DNA of 64,000 bases, taken from positions 152,184 through 216,183 of the forward strand of contig CADCFQ010000004.1 in the NCBI GenBank assembly GCA_902800795.1, in the 5' to 3' direction. The notes beneath the pieces were generated by a model. It saw only the letters and a program-made list of their open reading frames with translations, was not told the DNA's origin and did not search any database. Of this stretch, positions 9,704 through 18,297 are shown in pieces (position 1 is the stretch's first letter; each line of letters begins with the position of its first letter). The translations under genes were made by a program, and so were the position numbers. This stretch comes from an uncultured Ruminococcus sp. (GTDB lineage Bacteria > Bacillota > Clostridia > Oscillospirales > Ruminococcaceae).

Positions 9704-10861
9704 ATGAAACTTTCAAAGTTATTTGCTGGTCTTTCAGCAGCAGCTCTCGCAGCTTCCGCTATGAGCATGGTATCTTTCGCAGATTCCGCTGAGACTGAAG
9801 TACCTGCAGACGCAGTGGCTTGGTTCACCAACACATACGGTGACTGGTCCGGTAAGGTTGCTTACATCACACCCGGTGAGAACACTTATGATCTCTCACC
9901 TGATGCTCCTCAGGCAACAATGCCTAACCTCGGTTATGTTCAGTCCGCACAGGATCCCGAGGAGTCCCTTGAGGAAGGCTACTCTGTAGAGGTCAACAAG
10001 ATCACCGTCAACGGCATCGACTTCTTAGACGCTGGCAGATCCGTAATCAGCGGTGCTGAGGACGAAGAAGGCAACGAGATGAACGGCCTGCTTAACCAGT
10101 GGTGGGGCGAAAACGGTCATGACCTCGTGTCTGAGGACGGTACTGCAACCATCAAGTTCGCTTCTTCCGGTCTTACTCTCGAAGTAGACGGACAGCAGCA
10201 GAACTTCGAGTCTGTTGTTTACACAATGACAGGTTATGCTCCTCAGGAAGAGGCTGCTAAGGAAGGCGAGTTCACAATCGTGGGTACTGGTTCTTGGTGG
10301 GATGAGCTTACTCTCAACTACCTGACCGACATCCTCGGCGAGGACATCAACCCTGATGACGTTGACAGAGTTGAGTTCACTTCTACTGGTAAGTGGACAT
10401 TCGGCTATGTAAGCACAGAGGTTGACGAAGACGGCAAGAACATCTGGTTCCAGCCTGACGCTGACGAGGAAGACAAGGTTATCCTCGGCGGATCTGTTCT
10501 CCTCACATCTGAGGACGATCCTGACTATGCTCCTACCATCAAGTTCGCTAACAACACTCAGGAAGACATCACAATCTCCTACAAGGTATTCCTGAAGGGC
10601 GAGGACGAGTCTGAGAGCGAGTCCGAGTCTGAGAGCGAGTCTGAGAGCGAGTCTGAGGTTGAGTCCGAGACAGAGTCTGAGGCAGAGTCTGCTGAAGAGT
10701 CTGAGACAGAGTCTGTAGATTCCAAGAAGGCTGCTGATTCTTCTTCCAAGGCTGCTAGCACAGCTTCCACAACCAACCCTGGCACTGGTGCTGCTGCACT
10801 TGCTGCTGTAGGCGTTGCACTTGCTGGTGCTGCTGTAGTTACTTCTAAGAAGAGAAAGTAA
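9704..10861 (+). CDS. Secreted NPxTG-anchored surface protein, function unknown
   Basis: The 385-residue protein has a signal peptide (MKLSKLFAGLSAAALAASAM, cleavage probably after SFA), an acidic extracellular region of about 270 residues rich in Trp, Gly and Asp, a Ser/Glu repeat (residues about 303-345), a Ser/Ala/Lys stretch, and a C-terminal sorting signal: NPGTGAAA, a hydrophobic segment, and SKKRK. The tail suits anchoring by a class of sortase that recognises NPxTG instead of LPxTG. Codon use is strongly biased (Lys AAG, Gln CAG), suggesting high expression. A strong promoter and terminator flank it. I recognise no enzymatic or binding domain. Confidence 0.88.
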   Translation: MKLSKLFAGLSAAALAASAMSMVSFADSAETEVPADAVAWFTNTYGDWSGKVAYITPGENTYDLSPDAPQATMPNLGYVQSAQDPEESLEEGYSVEVNKITVNGIDFLDAGRSVISGAEDEEGNEMNGLLNQWWGENGHDLVSEDGTATIKFASSGLTLEVDGQQQNFESVVYTMTGYAPQEEAAKEGEFTIVGTGSWWDELTLNYLTDILGEDINPDDVDRVEFTSTGKWTFGYVSTEVDEDGKNIWFQPDADEEDKVILGGSVLLTSEDDPDYAPTIKFANNTQEDITISYKVFLKGEDESESESESESESESESEVESETESEAESAEESETESVDSKKAADSSSKAASTASTTNPGTGAAALAAVGVALAGAAVVTSKKRK

Positions 10862-10886
10862 TTTCTGACTTATAGCAACTAACTTA

Positions 10887-10919
10887 AAGAGCTTGCCCTC
10901 GGGCAGGCTCTTTTTTTGC
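10887..10919 (+). terminator. Terminator of the NPxTG protein gene
   Basis: AGAGCTTGCCC and GGGCAGGCTCT pair around TC and are followed by T7. Confidence 0.92.
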
Positions 10920-10927
10920 ATAAAAAA

Positions 10928-11006
10928 GAAGGTATCGTCAAACGGACGATGATATTCTGAATCATCGCCGCAGGCGATACCTTTATTTTTCATTATTCAC
11001 TATTCG
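10928..11006 (-). repeat. Palindromic intergenic repeat, copy A
   Basis: GGTATCG (10931) and CGATACC (10975) bound an imperfect palindrome of 51 bases containing ATCATCG repeats, followed by ATTATTCACTATTCG. In inverse orientation it matches copy B at 24774-24862; copy C is at 62098-62180. Confidence 0.8.
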
Positions 11007-11023
11007 TTATCCAACATTCATTA

Positions 11024-11416
11024 CTACTGTTTTTTATATCCAACGATCTTGACCACCGAAGTAATGATTCCCAGCTCGTCCGTCACCCTCACCGTGTAGC
11101 AGCAGGTGGTGCGGCCGTCTTTAATAAACTCCGTCTCGGCGATAAGGCGCTCGCCCTTTGGCACGCCGATAAAGGAGATATCCGAGGTCAGGGAGACCGT
11201 TCCCGGAGCCTTGTGGTTTGTGGCCACCGCAAAGGCGAAATCCGCCAGCATAAAATATACACCGCCCATAACTCCGCCGACAGCGTTCTTGTGGCGCTCG
11301 CCGATGGTCAGGCTCACCCTCGCATAGTTGTCGCCCACCTCATCGATAACAGCGCCGTTGTCTGTGGCAAAACGGTCCTTGCTGAAAAACTCTCTTATCT
11401 TTTCCATATCAGCCAT
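11024..11416 (-). CDS. PaaI-type hotdog-fold thioesterase
   Basis: Hotdog-fold acyl-CoA thioesterases hydrolyse acyl- or aryl-CoA. The protein has the family core AVGGVMGGVYFMLADFAFAVA with an Asp at the active-site position, then SLTSDISFIGVPKGERLIAE. ATG at 11416 gives 130 residues and has AAGGGTGAG upstream; a longer frame reaching 11503 lies inside the upstream gene. The start lies before the upstream stop (8-base overlap), so it is translationally coupled to the GH113 gene. Substrate unknown. Confidence 0.85.
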   Translation of the reverse strand: MADMEKIREFFSKDRFATDNGAVIDEVGDNYARVSLTIGERHKNAVGGVMGGVYFMLADFAFAVATNHKAPGTVSLTSDISFIGVPKGERLIAETEFIKDGRTTCCYTVRVTDELGIITSVVKIVGYKKQ

Positions 11417-12386
11417 TCTGCTCACCCTTATACCATTTTCTGAGTACCCTTTCCGCCTGCTTTTCGTATATCGTGAAGTCACGGTTCTCTCTTGCCTTTT
11501 CAACAGGAGGGAGCTTTGCCTTCCAGTCCCACCAGAAATAGCCTGCGAACCACTCCTTGTCCCAGGTGGTGCTCAGCGCCGCCTCATAAAAATCAGCCTG
11601 CTCCTGCTCGTCAATGGGTCTTTCGGGCCTGTTGTGAAAGTCCCAGGGATACTGTGTGCAGCCCTGCTCGTTTCTTACTCCTATCTCCGCCAGCATAACA
11701 GGCCTGCCATAGCGCCTGTTCACCTCTTCAAGGCGGCTGACAACGCCCTCCCAGACGCTCTTCATCCTTTCAAGCGAGCGGTCATTCTCATCGGTGCAGG
11801 GATAATATCCCGAGATCCCGATAACATCCACCGCCGAAAGCCACGGGAACCTGAACTCGTCTCCGTGGTTTATGTTGTGCATAATGAGCCCGTGGTAGAC
11901 CTCTCTTACCTCGCCGATCATCTTTTCGCAGCGCTCTGCCTGCTTGTCCATGCCTGCCATCTCGCAGCCTGTACACAGCATATCACAGCCCTCTTCCTCG
12001 GCGATAGCCGCATAGTGCAGCATAAAGCGGGTGTAGCTTGCAAACCACATATCCCAGTATCTCGGGTTCTCGGCAGGAAAATCTATCCTTGCTCTCCATG
12101 CCCTGTCAAGACAGTCCACCATAGGCTTCAGACACACCTTAAGTCCCAGGCTCTTAGCTTTTCTCACAGCCTTTCTGACTTCATCGTCTGTCTGTGTCCT
12201 GCCGAACATCGCAAAAACATTCAGCGAATAATAAGCCTCCTGAAAGCAGTTGACCGGGATACATATCCAGTCAAGTCCGTTCTCAGCCAGCCTCTCCATA
12301 GAAGCGTCCGCCTCGGGTGTTCCGAAAACACCGCTCCCCGAGAAGAATCCCCAGGTATAACCTTTGCAAAACAGCCTGTCGTTCAT
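11409..12386 (-). CDS. GH113-like beta-mannanase (cytosolic)
   Basis: A (beta/alpha)8-barrel resembling glycoside hydrolase family 113, retaining endo-beta-1,4-mannanases. Start: KGYTWGFFSGSGVFGTPEAD. The acid/base glutamate is probably in LCTGCEM (near residue 141), and the nucleophile in PVMLAEIGVR (near residue 233); a Trp-rich tail (FAGYFWWDWKAKLP) fits the barrel end. No signal peptide is present, so it should act on imported mannooligosaccharides. It overlaps the upstream methyltransferase stop by one base (TAATG) and the downstream thioesterase by eight. The secreted GH26 mannanase at 25-26.6 kb may supply its substrate. Family assignment is by eye. Confidence 0.75.
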   Translation of the reverse strand: MNDRLFCKGYTWGFFSGSGVFGTPEADASMERLAENGLDWICIPVNCFQEAYYSLNVFAMFGRTQTDDEVRKAVRKAKSLGLKVCLKPMVDCLDRAWRARIDFPAENPRYWDMWFASYTRFMLHYAAIAEEEGCDMLCTGCEMAGMDKQAERCEKMIGEVREVYHGLIMHNINHGDEFRFPWLSAVDVIGISGYYPCTDENDRSLERMKSVWEGVVSRLEEVNRRYGRPVMLAEIGVRNEQGCTQYPWDFHNRPERPIDEQEQADFYEAALSTTWDKEWFAGYFWWDWKAKLPPVEKARENRDFTIYEKQAERVLRKWYKGEQNG

Positions 12387-13219
12387 TAAGTTCTCTCCTT
12401 TTTGGTAAATGTGCGTATCGAGAAACCGCAGGTCAGTTCCAGCGATTCTGTCTCTATAAGCTTCGCCGCATCCGGCGCAGCAGTTTTATAATAGTAGGGC
12501 GTCATCTTGTAAAGGCTCAGGATCTCTTCCCTGGTGCCAAGGCTTGCTTTATACTCGAAGATATCCTCCTCGCCCTCATCAAAATGCTCCAGCCCGTATT
12601 CATTGGGCTTGTTCTTATACGGGTTCTCATAGATGAGCTCTTTGAGCTCAAACAGATGATCCGCCGACGGCGAGATCACCACGAGCTTTCCGCCCTTTTT
12701 GAGCACCCTTGCATACTCTCTGTCGCTCACAGGCGCAAAGGTACACACCACCAGGTCTGCGCTCCCGTCCTCAAAGGGCAGCTCAAAAGCCGAAGCCACC
12801 GCAATAAAAACATTCTCAAGTCCCAGCTCGTTTACCCTGCTCATAGCATGGGAGCAGGCCCCCTTTGAAATGTCTATCCCGAAAAACAAAGCCTCGGGCA
12901 TAGCCCTTGCATAGCTCACGGTGTAATACCCCTCACCGCAGCCGCTGTCGATAATAACGGGGCCTTCCACGCCCTCAAGGAGCGTTTTCATCACGCTGAC
13001 GGTCCTTTCCACCAGCGGCTCATAGTGGCCGAAGTTCAAAAACTCCGTTCTCGCCCTGACCATATCGCCGTTGTCACCGCTCTTTTTCGGGTTATGCTTT
13101 TTTGTAGTCAGAAGATTGACATAGCCCTTTCTGTGGATGTCAAAGCAGTGGCCCTTGCAGCACCGCCATGTCTTTTTTCCAAGAACGAGCTCGTTTTTGC
13201 AAACAGGACAAATATACAC
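12386..13219 (-). CDS. RlmA-like 23S rRNA (guanine-N1) methyltransferase
   Basis: An N-terminal zinc-binding module (YICPVCKNELVLG, then CCKGHCFDIHRKGYVNLLTT) precedes a class I SAM-binding fold: VIIDSGCGEGYYTVSYA, FFGIDISKGAC and ADLVVCTFAPVSDREYARVL. This architecture is that of RlmA enzymes, which methylate G745 or G748 of 23S rRNA. GTG start behind GGAGGGGAG. It is first of three overlapping minus-strand genes. Which of the two guanines is modified cannot be told, and a role in macrolide tolerance is only possible. Confidence 0.85.
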   Translation of the reverse strand: MYICPVCKNELVLGKKTWRCCKGHCFDIHRKGYVNLLTTKKHNPKKSGDNGDMVRARTEFLNFGHYEPLVERTVSVMKTLLEGVEGPVIIDSGCGEGYYTVSYARAMPEALFFGIDISKGACSHAMSRVNELGLENVFIAVASAFELPFEDGSADLVVCTFAPVSDREYARVLKKGGKLVVISPSADHLFELKELIYENPYKNKPNEYGLEHFDEGEEDIFEYKASLGTREEILSLYKMTPYYYKTAAPDAAKLIETESLELTCGFSIRTFTKKERT

Positions 13220-13403
13220 AAACGCTCCCCTCCGTTCGCTATTATTTGTTTTAATGATATCATAATCTTTCCCTGTTTGCTATATATTTTTTGTAAATTT
13301 CTCATTTTTCCCCATCACTCTGCTTTTAACTTTTTCTATAATGGAATAAACCGGCGCTTTGCGGCAACAATATAAAGGAATACCGCTGGAAAGGAAGAGG
13401 ATA

Positions 13404-14417
13404 ATGAGAGAACACCGAAGATCTACCATACTGATGCAATCGCCGCCGACGGTCCTGAGCTTTGCGGCAATTGGCGGCAAAAAGGAAGCCGAAGGACCTA
13501 TGGGCGAATATTTTGACAAGATAAACGAGGACCCCTATTTTTCGGAGGACACCTTTGAAAAAGGCGAGAGCCAGCTCCAGAAGCAGGCCGTTGACCACGC
13601 CTTAAGAAAGGGCGGCCTTGAGCCCGGACAAATAGATGTTCTCTTCGGCGGAGACCTTCTCAACCAGTGTACCGGCACGACCTATGGGATAAAGTCCTAT
13701 GAGATACCCTTTCTGGGTATCTACGGCGCCTGCTCGACTATGGCAGAGGGACTGCTGCTGGCTTCCCTTTTTGTTGACAGGCAGATCGCCCGGAAAGCTA
13801 TGGCTGTCACCTCCTCCCATTTCTGCACCGCCGAACGCCAGTACCGTATGCCCCTTAACTATGGCGGACAGAGAACTCCCACCTCCCAGTGGACGGCTAC
13901 CGCCTCGGGAGCGCTGGCGGTGTCCGCCTCGTCACAGCCGCCCTATGTTCGTGGCTGCACCGTGGGCAAGATAGTTGATATGGGCGTTACCGACGCCAAC
14001 AATATGGGGGCGGCTATGGCGCCTGCGGCCTTCTCCACGATTAGCGCTTTTTTTGAGGACACAGGCCTGACCCCCGGGGACTTTGACCACATAGTCACAG
14101 GCGATCTGGGCGCTGTGGGCAGCTCGGTGCTGTGTTCGCTTTTTGAGCGTGAGGGTGTGAGCATAGCCGACCGCCATCTTGACTGCGGAAAGATGATCTA
14201 TGACCCGGACACCCAGGATGTTCACGCCGGCGGCAGCGGCTGCGGCTGTGCCGGAAGTCTTCTGTGCGGCTATTTCCTGCCGATGCTGCAAAAGGGGACG
14301 ATAAAAAACATCCTCTTTGCGGCAACGGGAGCGCTGCTGTCTCCAACCGTTTCCCAGCAGGGGCAGGCTATACCTTCGATATCGCATCTTGTGTGGATAT
14401 CAAACGAAAGAGGGTGA
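13404..14417 (+). CDS. spoVAD: Stage V sporulation protein AD
   Basis: SpoVAD has a thiolase-like fold, binds dipicolinic acid and helps load it into the developing spore. Family segments are clear: ILMQSPPTVLSFAAIGGKKE, EGPMGEYFDKINEDPYFSED, LFGGDLLNQCTGTTYGIKSY, LGIYGACSTMAEGL and MVTGDLGAVGS-like VTGDLGAVGSSVLCS. ATG at 13404 has GGAAGAGG upstream and gives 337 residues, the normal length. It overlaps spoVAE (TGATG). spoVAC, usually just upstream, is absent here. A TATAAT-like box lies at 13337, but no sigma-G promoter was convincing. Confidence 0.96.
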   Translation: MREHRRSTILMQSPPTVLSFAAIGGKKEAEGPMGEYFDKINEDPYFSEDTFEKGESQLQKQAVDHALRKGGLEPGQIDVLFGGDLLNQCTGTTYGIKSYEIPFLGIYGACSTMAEGLLLASLFVDRQIARKAMAVTSSHFCTAERQYRMPLNYGGQRTPTSQWTATASGALAVSASSQPPYVRGCTVGKIVDMGVTDANNMGAAMAPAAFSTISAFFEDTGLTPGDFDHIVTGDLGAVGSSVLCSLFEREGVSIADRHLDCGKMIYDPDTQDVHAGGSGCGCAGSLLCGYFLPMLQKGTIKNILFAATGALLSPTVSQQGQAIPSISHLVWISNERG

Positions 14418-14776
14418 TGTCTGTGATATATGTTTATGCGTTTGTTATCGGCGGAGCTCTTTGCTTTATAGGGCAGCTGCTTATCGACCTTACTAAGCTC
14501 ACTCCTGCGAGGATACTTGTGTGCTATGTCTGCGCAGGTGTGGCGCTGGGGGCGCTTGGGATCTATGAGCCCTTGATAAAGCTTTCCGGCGAGGGCGCAA
14601 GGGTACCGCTGACAGGCTTCGGATATCTGCTTTGCAAGGGAGTGGAGAAACAGGTAGATAAGGACGGCCTTATCGGCATCCTGTCAGGCGGGCTCACCGC
14701 CTGTGCGGCAGGTGTTGCCGCCGCAATGGTCTTTGCCTTCATAGCGGCGCTTATCTTCAAGCCAAAGCAAAAATAG
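14417..14776 (+). CDS. spoVAE: Stage V sporulation protein AE
   Basis: Small membrane protein of the SpoVA dipicolinate channel. The 119 residues form three to four hydrophobic helices: YVYAFVIGGALCFIGQLLID, ILVCYVCAGVALGALGIYEP and GVAAAMVFAFIAALIF, with a Gly-rich loop GEGARVPLTGFGYLLCKGV typical of SpoVAE/SpoVAC-type proteins. Its ATG overlaps the spoVAD stop, so the two are made together. A terminator shared with mfd ends the pair. Confidence 0.93.
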   Translation: MSVIYVYAFVIGGALCFIGQLLIDLTKLTPARILVCYVCAGVALGALGIYEPLIKLSGEGARVPLTGFGYLLCKGVEKQVDKDGLIGILSGGLTACAAGVAAAMVFAFIAALIFKPKQK

Positions 14777-14791
14777 CACCGCAGACGCAAA

Positions 14792-14826
14792 AACTGCCTT
14801 ACCCACAGCGGATAAGGCAGATTTTT
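14792..14826. terminator. Bidirectional terminator between spoVAE and mfd
   Basis: CTGCCTTA pairs with TAAGGCAG; A-tract on the left and T-tract on the right serve both convergent genes. Confidence 0.88.
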
Positions 14827-17800
14827 TTATGCATCAATATGAAAGGCTCTGACCGCTTCGCTCATAAGCTCCGGGGTCTTTTCCTTTTTGTCAAGCTTTA
14901 TCATAAAATACGGCTTTTCCGACTCATTGAAGCGTATGCGGTTGCCGTAACGCTCAAAGAGCGCTGCCGCCTGCTCGGGCATACAGTCGGTGATGTAGAA
15001 ATAAAGCTTATCTCCACGCTGGGCGATCTCCTTTATCCCAAGCTTTGAAGCAAGGTTTCGGGTCAGCGCCACATTTATCAGCCCCTCGACAGCCTTCGGC
15101 GGGTCGCCGTAGCGGTCTATAAGCTCATCTATGACATCTCTTGAATCCTCTTCGTTCATTATGGACGCTATCTTGCGGTAGCAGTCAATGCGCTGGGAGG
15201 TGTTCGAGATATAGCTCTCGGGGATGTAGGCATCTATCGCTATATCCACAAGGCAGTCCTCGGGGGACGGCGGTATCTCCTCGCCCTTTGCCTGGGCGAC
15301 AGCTTCGTTAAGGAGCCTGATATACATATCGTATCCCACAGCTTCCATATGGCCGTGCTGTCTGCCGCTGAGTATCGAGCCTGCACCCCTTATCTCAAGG
15401 TCACGCAGCGCTATCCTGAAGCCCGAGCCGAACTGAGTGAACTCCCTTATAGCGTCCAGCCTCTTGGCAGAAGCTTCGCTCAATACCTTACCACGCCGGA
15501 AGGTAAAATATGCAAACGCTCTCCTGTTGGAGCGGCCCACTCTTCCTCTCAGCTGATAGAGCTGTGAAAGACCCAGCCTGTCGCTGTCCTCGATGATGAG
15601 GGTATTGACATTCTGAACATCCACTCCCGTTTCGATTATCGTGGTACAAACAAGAATGTCTATCTCCCTGTCGCAGAGCTGGCGCCATATCTCGGAGAGT
15701 TCCTTTTCGGGCATCTGGCCGTGGGCAACAGCTATCCTTGCTTCGGGGATAACCTCCTGTATCTTGTGAGCCGCCATAACTATGCTCTCCACACGGTTGT
15801 AGATATAATAGACCTGGCCGCCTCTTCTCAGCTCCTTCTGGATAGCGTTCACTACGACCCCTAAGTTATACTCGATAACATAGGTCTGAACAGGATAGCG
15901 GTCAACAGGCGGCTCCTCGATAACGGACATATCCCTGATCCCGCTCATAGCCATATTGAGCGTCCTTGGTATAGGTGTTGCTGACAGGGTCAGCACATCC
16001 ACGCCCTTGAAAAGCTCCTTGAAGCGCTCCTTGTGTGCAACGCCGAAACGCTGTTCCTCGTCTATTATCACAAGGCCTAAGTCCTTGAACTTTACATCCT
16101 TCTGGACAAGGCGGTGTGTGCCTATGATAAGGTCCACAGTTCCACGGTTGAGCTCTCTTACTATCTTCTCCTGCTCCTTTGGCTTGCGAAAACGGGAGAG
16201 CAGCTCCACCTTTATGGGGAAGTGGCCAAAGCGCTTTATCGCTGTCTGATAATGCTGCCACGCTAAGACAGTTGTCGGGCAAAGCAGTGCTGCCTGTTTG
16301 CCGTCTAACATACACTTGAAGGCCGCCCTCAGCGCTACCTCGGTCTTGCCGAAGCCCACATCTCCGCACAGGAGTCTGTCCATAGGCACAGGCTTTTCCA
16401 TATCGGCCTTTATCTCGGATATCGACCTTAGCTGGTCGGATGTCTCCTCATAGTCAAAGCGCTCCTCAAAGTCCATCTGCCAGTCATTATCGGGTGAGAA
16501 AGCATAGCCCTTTGCGGCCTGCCTTTTGGCATAAAGCTCGGTGAGCTCCTTTGCCATATCCTTCACCGCAGAGCGCACCTTGTTACGGGTCTTTTTCCAC
16601 TCATTGGTATTGAGCTTGTTGAGCTTTATATTCTCGTCACTGCCCGTTCCTATATATCTTGACACAAGGTCGAGCTGTGTTACCGGAACATAAAGCACAT
16701 CGGTGCCGGCATATTTGATAGTTATATAGTCCTTGGTAGAGCCGTTGGTCTCTATGCTCTTTATCCCGTCAAAGCGCCCTATGCCGTACATTGCGTGTAC
16801 CACAAGGTCGTTGCGGCGGATGTCCGAAAGGCTCTTTATCTCCTCGCCGGCCTTGTGCTTATAGCGGCGCTTTTTTGAGTTGAGGGTCTTCTGCTGGGTT
16901 ATGCAGGCAAACTTCGCCTCGGGATAATCAAAGCCCTGGGAAAGGCTTCCGGTCCTGACGAACACCCTGCCGGCGGTTATCTCGCTTTTGTCATCCAGCG
17001 CCACCGCATCAAGTCCCTCATCGGTGAGGTCCTTGATGATAATAGGCAGTGTCTTCTGCGAGCCTGCCAGCAGCACAACGCAGTAGCCCTGGGAACAAAG
17101 ATCGCTTAGCTCACCGTCAAGGGAAGCCATATTCCCTCCCCAGCAAGAGGTCTGGCGGCAGTCGGCGTTTATTATCTTCTTGAATTTCAGATCGCCGTTC
17201 TGGCGCATGAAGCTGTCGAGAAACACCGCTCTCAGCCTTGTGACCTCACGCTCGACATCCGGGATGTCGATATTGAAGCCCATAAGCTTCGGGAACAGTA
17301 TGCCCTCCTCCAGCAAAATCTTTATATCCTCTGAAAGCTGTGAGAGCACAGCCCTTGCCTTGTCAACACAGTTCGACCACTCGCACACAGCCGCTATGCC
17401 GGACTTGAAATAGTCAAACACCGTATAGGTGCGGTCATAGCATATACTGTAATACTTGTCAAGGTCGGTGAGCATGAGCCCTGCCTCTATCGCTTCAATG
17501 TCACGGCTGATGTTAAGCTTTATCTTGTCGGCCTGTTTGCCCCTTGCGGATGCCGAAAGAGCTTTTAGCTTTTCTGTCAGCTCATCCCTGTCGGGAAAGA
17601 TTATCTCCAGCGCCGGGAAAACGGTTATGCTCTTTATGCTGTTTGTCCTTCTCTGAGACTGTACATCGAAATAGGAAAGGGAGTCCACCTCGTCTCCCCA
17701 GAGCTCCAGCCTTATGGGACGGCTGTCCTGAACAGGGAAAATATCAATGATAGAACCCCTCTGGGAAAACTGTGCCTGACCCTCCACCTGGTCTGTGCGT

Positions 17801-18282
17801 GTATAGCCTGCGGCAAGGAGCTTTCTTAGCAGCTGCTCCATATCGACGCTGCCGCCCTCTTTTATCTCGAAGGAATATTCCTCCAGCGCCTTCGGAGGGA
17901 TGGCAGCCTGAAGGCAGGCTTCCATGCTTGCACAGCAAACACAGCTCTCACCCTGAATGATCTTGGAGAGAGCTTCCAGCCTCTTGTGCTCATATTCACG
18001 GGAGATGCCCTCCATAAGCGCAAAGTTCAGATCCTTAGCAGGATAGAACACCGCCGTCTCTTCGCCCGACATCTCGTTTATGTCCTGCGCCATTCTAAGT
18101 GCATGGGACTCATCATCTGTTATGACCAGCACAGGAGAGAGCTTACTGAGCCCCAGCACCGTATGCGCCTTGTGGATATTCGATACACCCGACACGGCAA
18201 CGGGCGTAAAGCCCTTTAAAACGCAGTTCTTTATATCCCTGCAAAACGGCAGCTTAGCCGCCATTGAATGAAAAATACTCAT
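14827..18282 (-). CDS. mfd: Transcription-repair coupling factor
   Basis: Mfd removes RNA polymerase stalled at DNA lesions and recruits UvrA. The 1151-residue protein is full length: a UvrB-like N-terminal part (GYTRTDQVEGQAQFSQRGSI), the RNA-polymerase-interacting region (RNDLVVHAMYGIGRFDGI onward), and a RecG-like translocase with Walker A GDVGFGKTEVALRAA, DEEQRFGV, LSATPIPRTLNMAM and LYQLRGRVGRSNR. The C-terminal domain follows. It lies 15 bases behind pth, the standard pth-mfd arrangement, and is probably co-transcribed. Confidence 0.98.
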   Translation of the reverse strand: MSIFHSMAAKLPFCRDIKNCVLKGFTPVAVSGVSNIHKAHTVLGLSKLSPVLVITDDESHALRMAQDINEMSGEETAVFYPAKDLNFALMEGISREYEHKRLEALSKIIQGESCVCCASMEACLQAAIPPKALEEYSFEIKEGGSVDMEQLLRKLLAAGYTRTDQVEGQAQFSQRGSIIDIFPVQDSRPIRLELWGDEVDSLSYFDVQSQRRTNSIKSITVFPALEIIFPDRDELTEKLKALSASARGKQADKIKLNISRDIEAIEAGLMLTDLDKYYSICYDRTYTVFDYFKSGIAAVCEWSNCVDKARAVLSQLSEDIKILLEEGILFPKLMGFNIDIPDVEREVTRLRAVFLDSFMRQNGDLKFKKIINADCRQTSCWGGNMASLDGELSDLCSQGYCVVLLAGSQKTLPIIIKDLTDEGLDAVALDDKSEITAGRVFVRTGSLSQGFDYPEAKFACITQQKTLNSKKRRYKHKAGEEIKSLSDIRRNDLVVHAMYGIGRFDGIKSIETNGSTKDYITIKYAGTDVLYVPVTQLDLVSRYIGTGSDENIKLNKLNTNEWKKTRNKVRSAVKDMAKELTELYAKRQAAKGYAFSPDNDWQMDFEERFDYEETSDQLRSISEIKADMEKPVPMDRLLCGDVGFGKTEVALRAAFKCMLDGKQAALLCPTTVLAWQHYQTAIKRFGHFPIKVELLSRFRKPKEQEKIVRELNRGTVDLIIGTHRLVQKDVKFKDLGLVIIDEEQRFGVAHKERFKELFKGVDVLTLSATPIPRTLNMAMSGIRDMSVIEEPPVDRYPVQTYVIEYNLGVVVNAIQKELRRGGQVYYIYNRVESIVMAAHKIQEVIPEARIAVAHGQMPEKELSEIWRQLCDREIDILVCTTIIETGVDVQNVNTLIIEDSDRLGLSQLYQLRGRVGRSNRRAFAYFTFRRGKVLSEASAKRLDAIREFTQFGSGFRIALRDLEIRGAGSILSGRQHGHMEAVGYDMYIRLLNEAVAQAKGEEIPPSPEDCLVDIAIDAYIPESYISNTSQRIDCYRKIASIMNEEDSRDVIDELIDRYGDPPKAVEGLINVALTRNLASKLGIKEIAQRGDKLYFYITDCMPEQAAALFERYGNRIRFNESEKPYFMIKLDKKEKTPELMSEAVRAFHIDA

Positions 18283-18297
18283 CTGTATGTCCCTATC

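Noticed and set aside
10603..10740. Ser/Glu repeat as a coding microsatellite artefact
   Set aside because: It keeps frame and lies before an NPxTG signal, where such spacers are typical.
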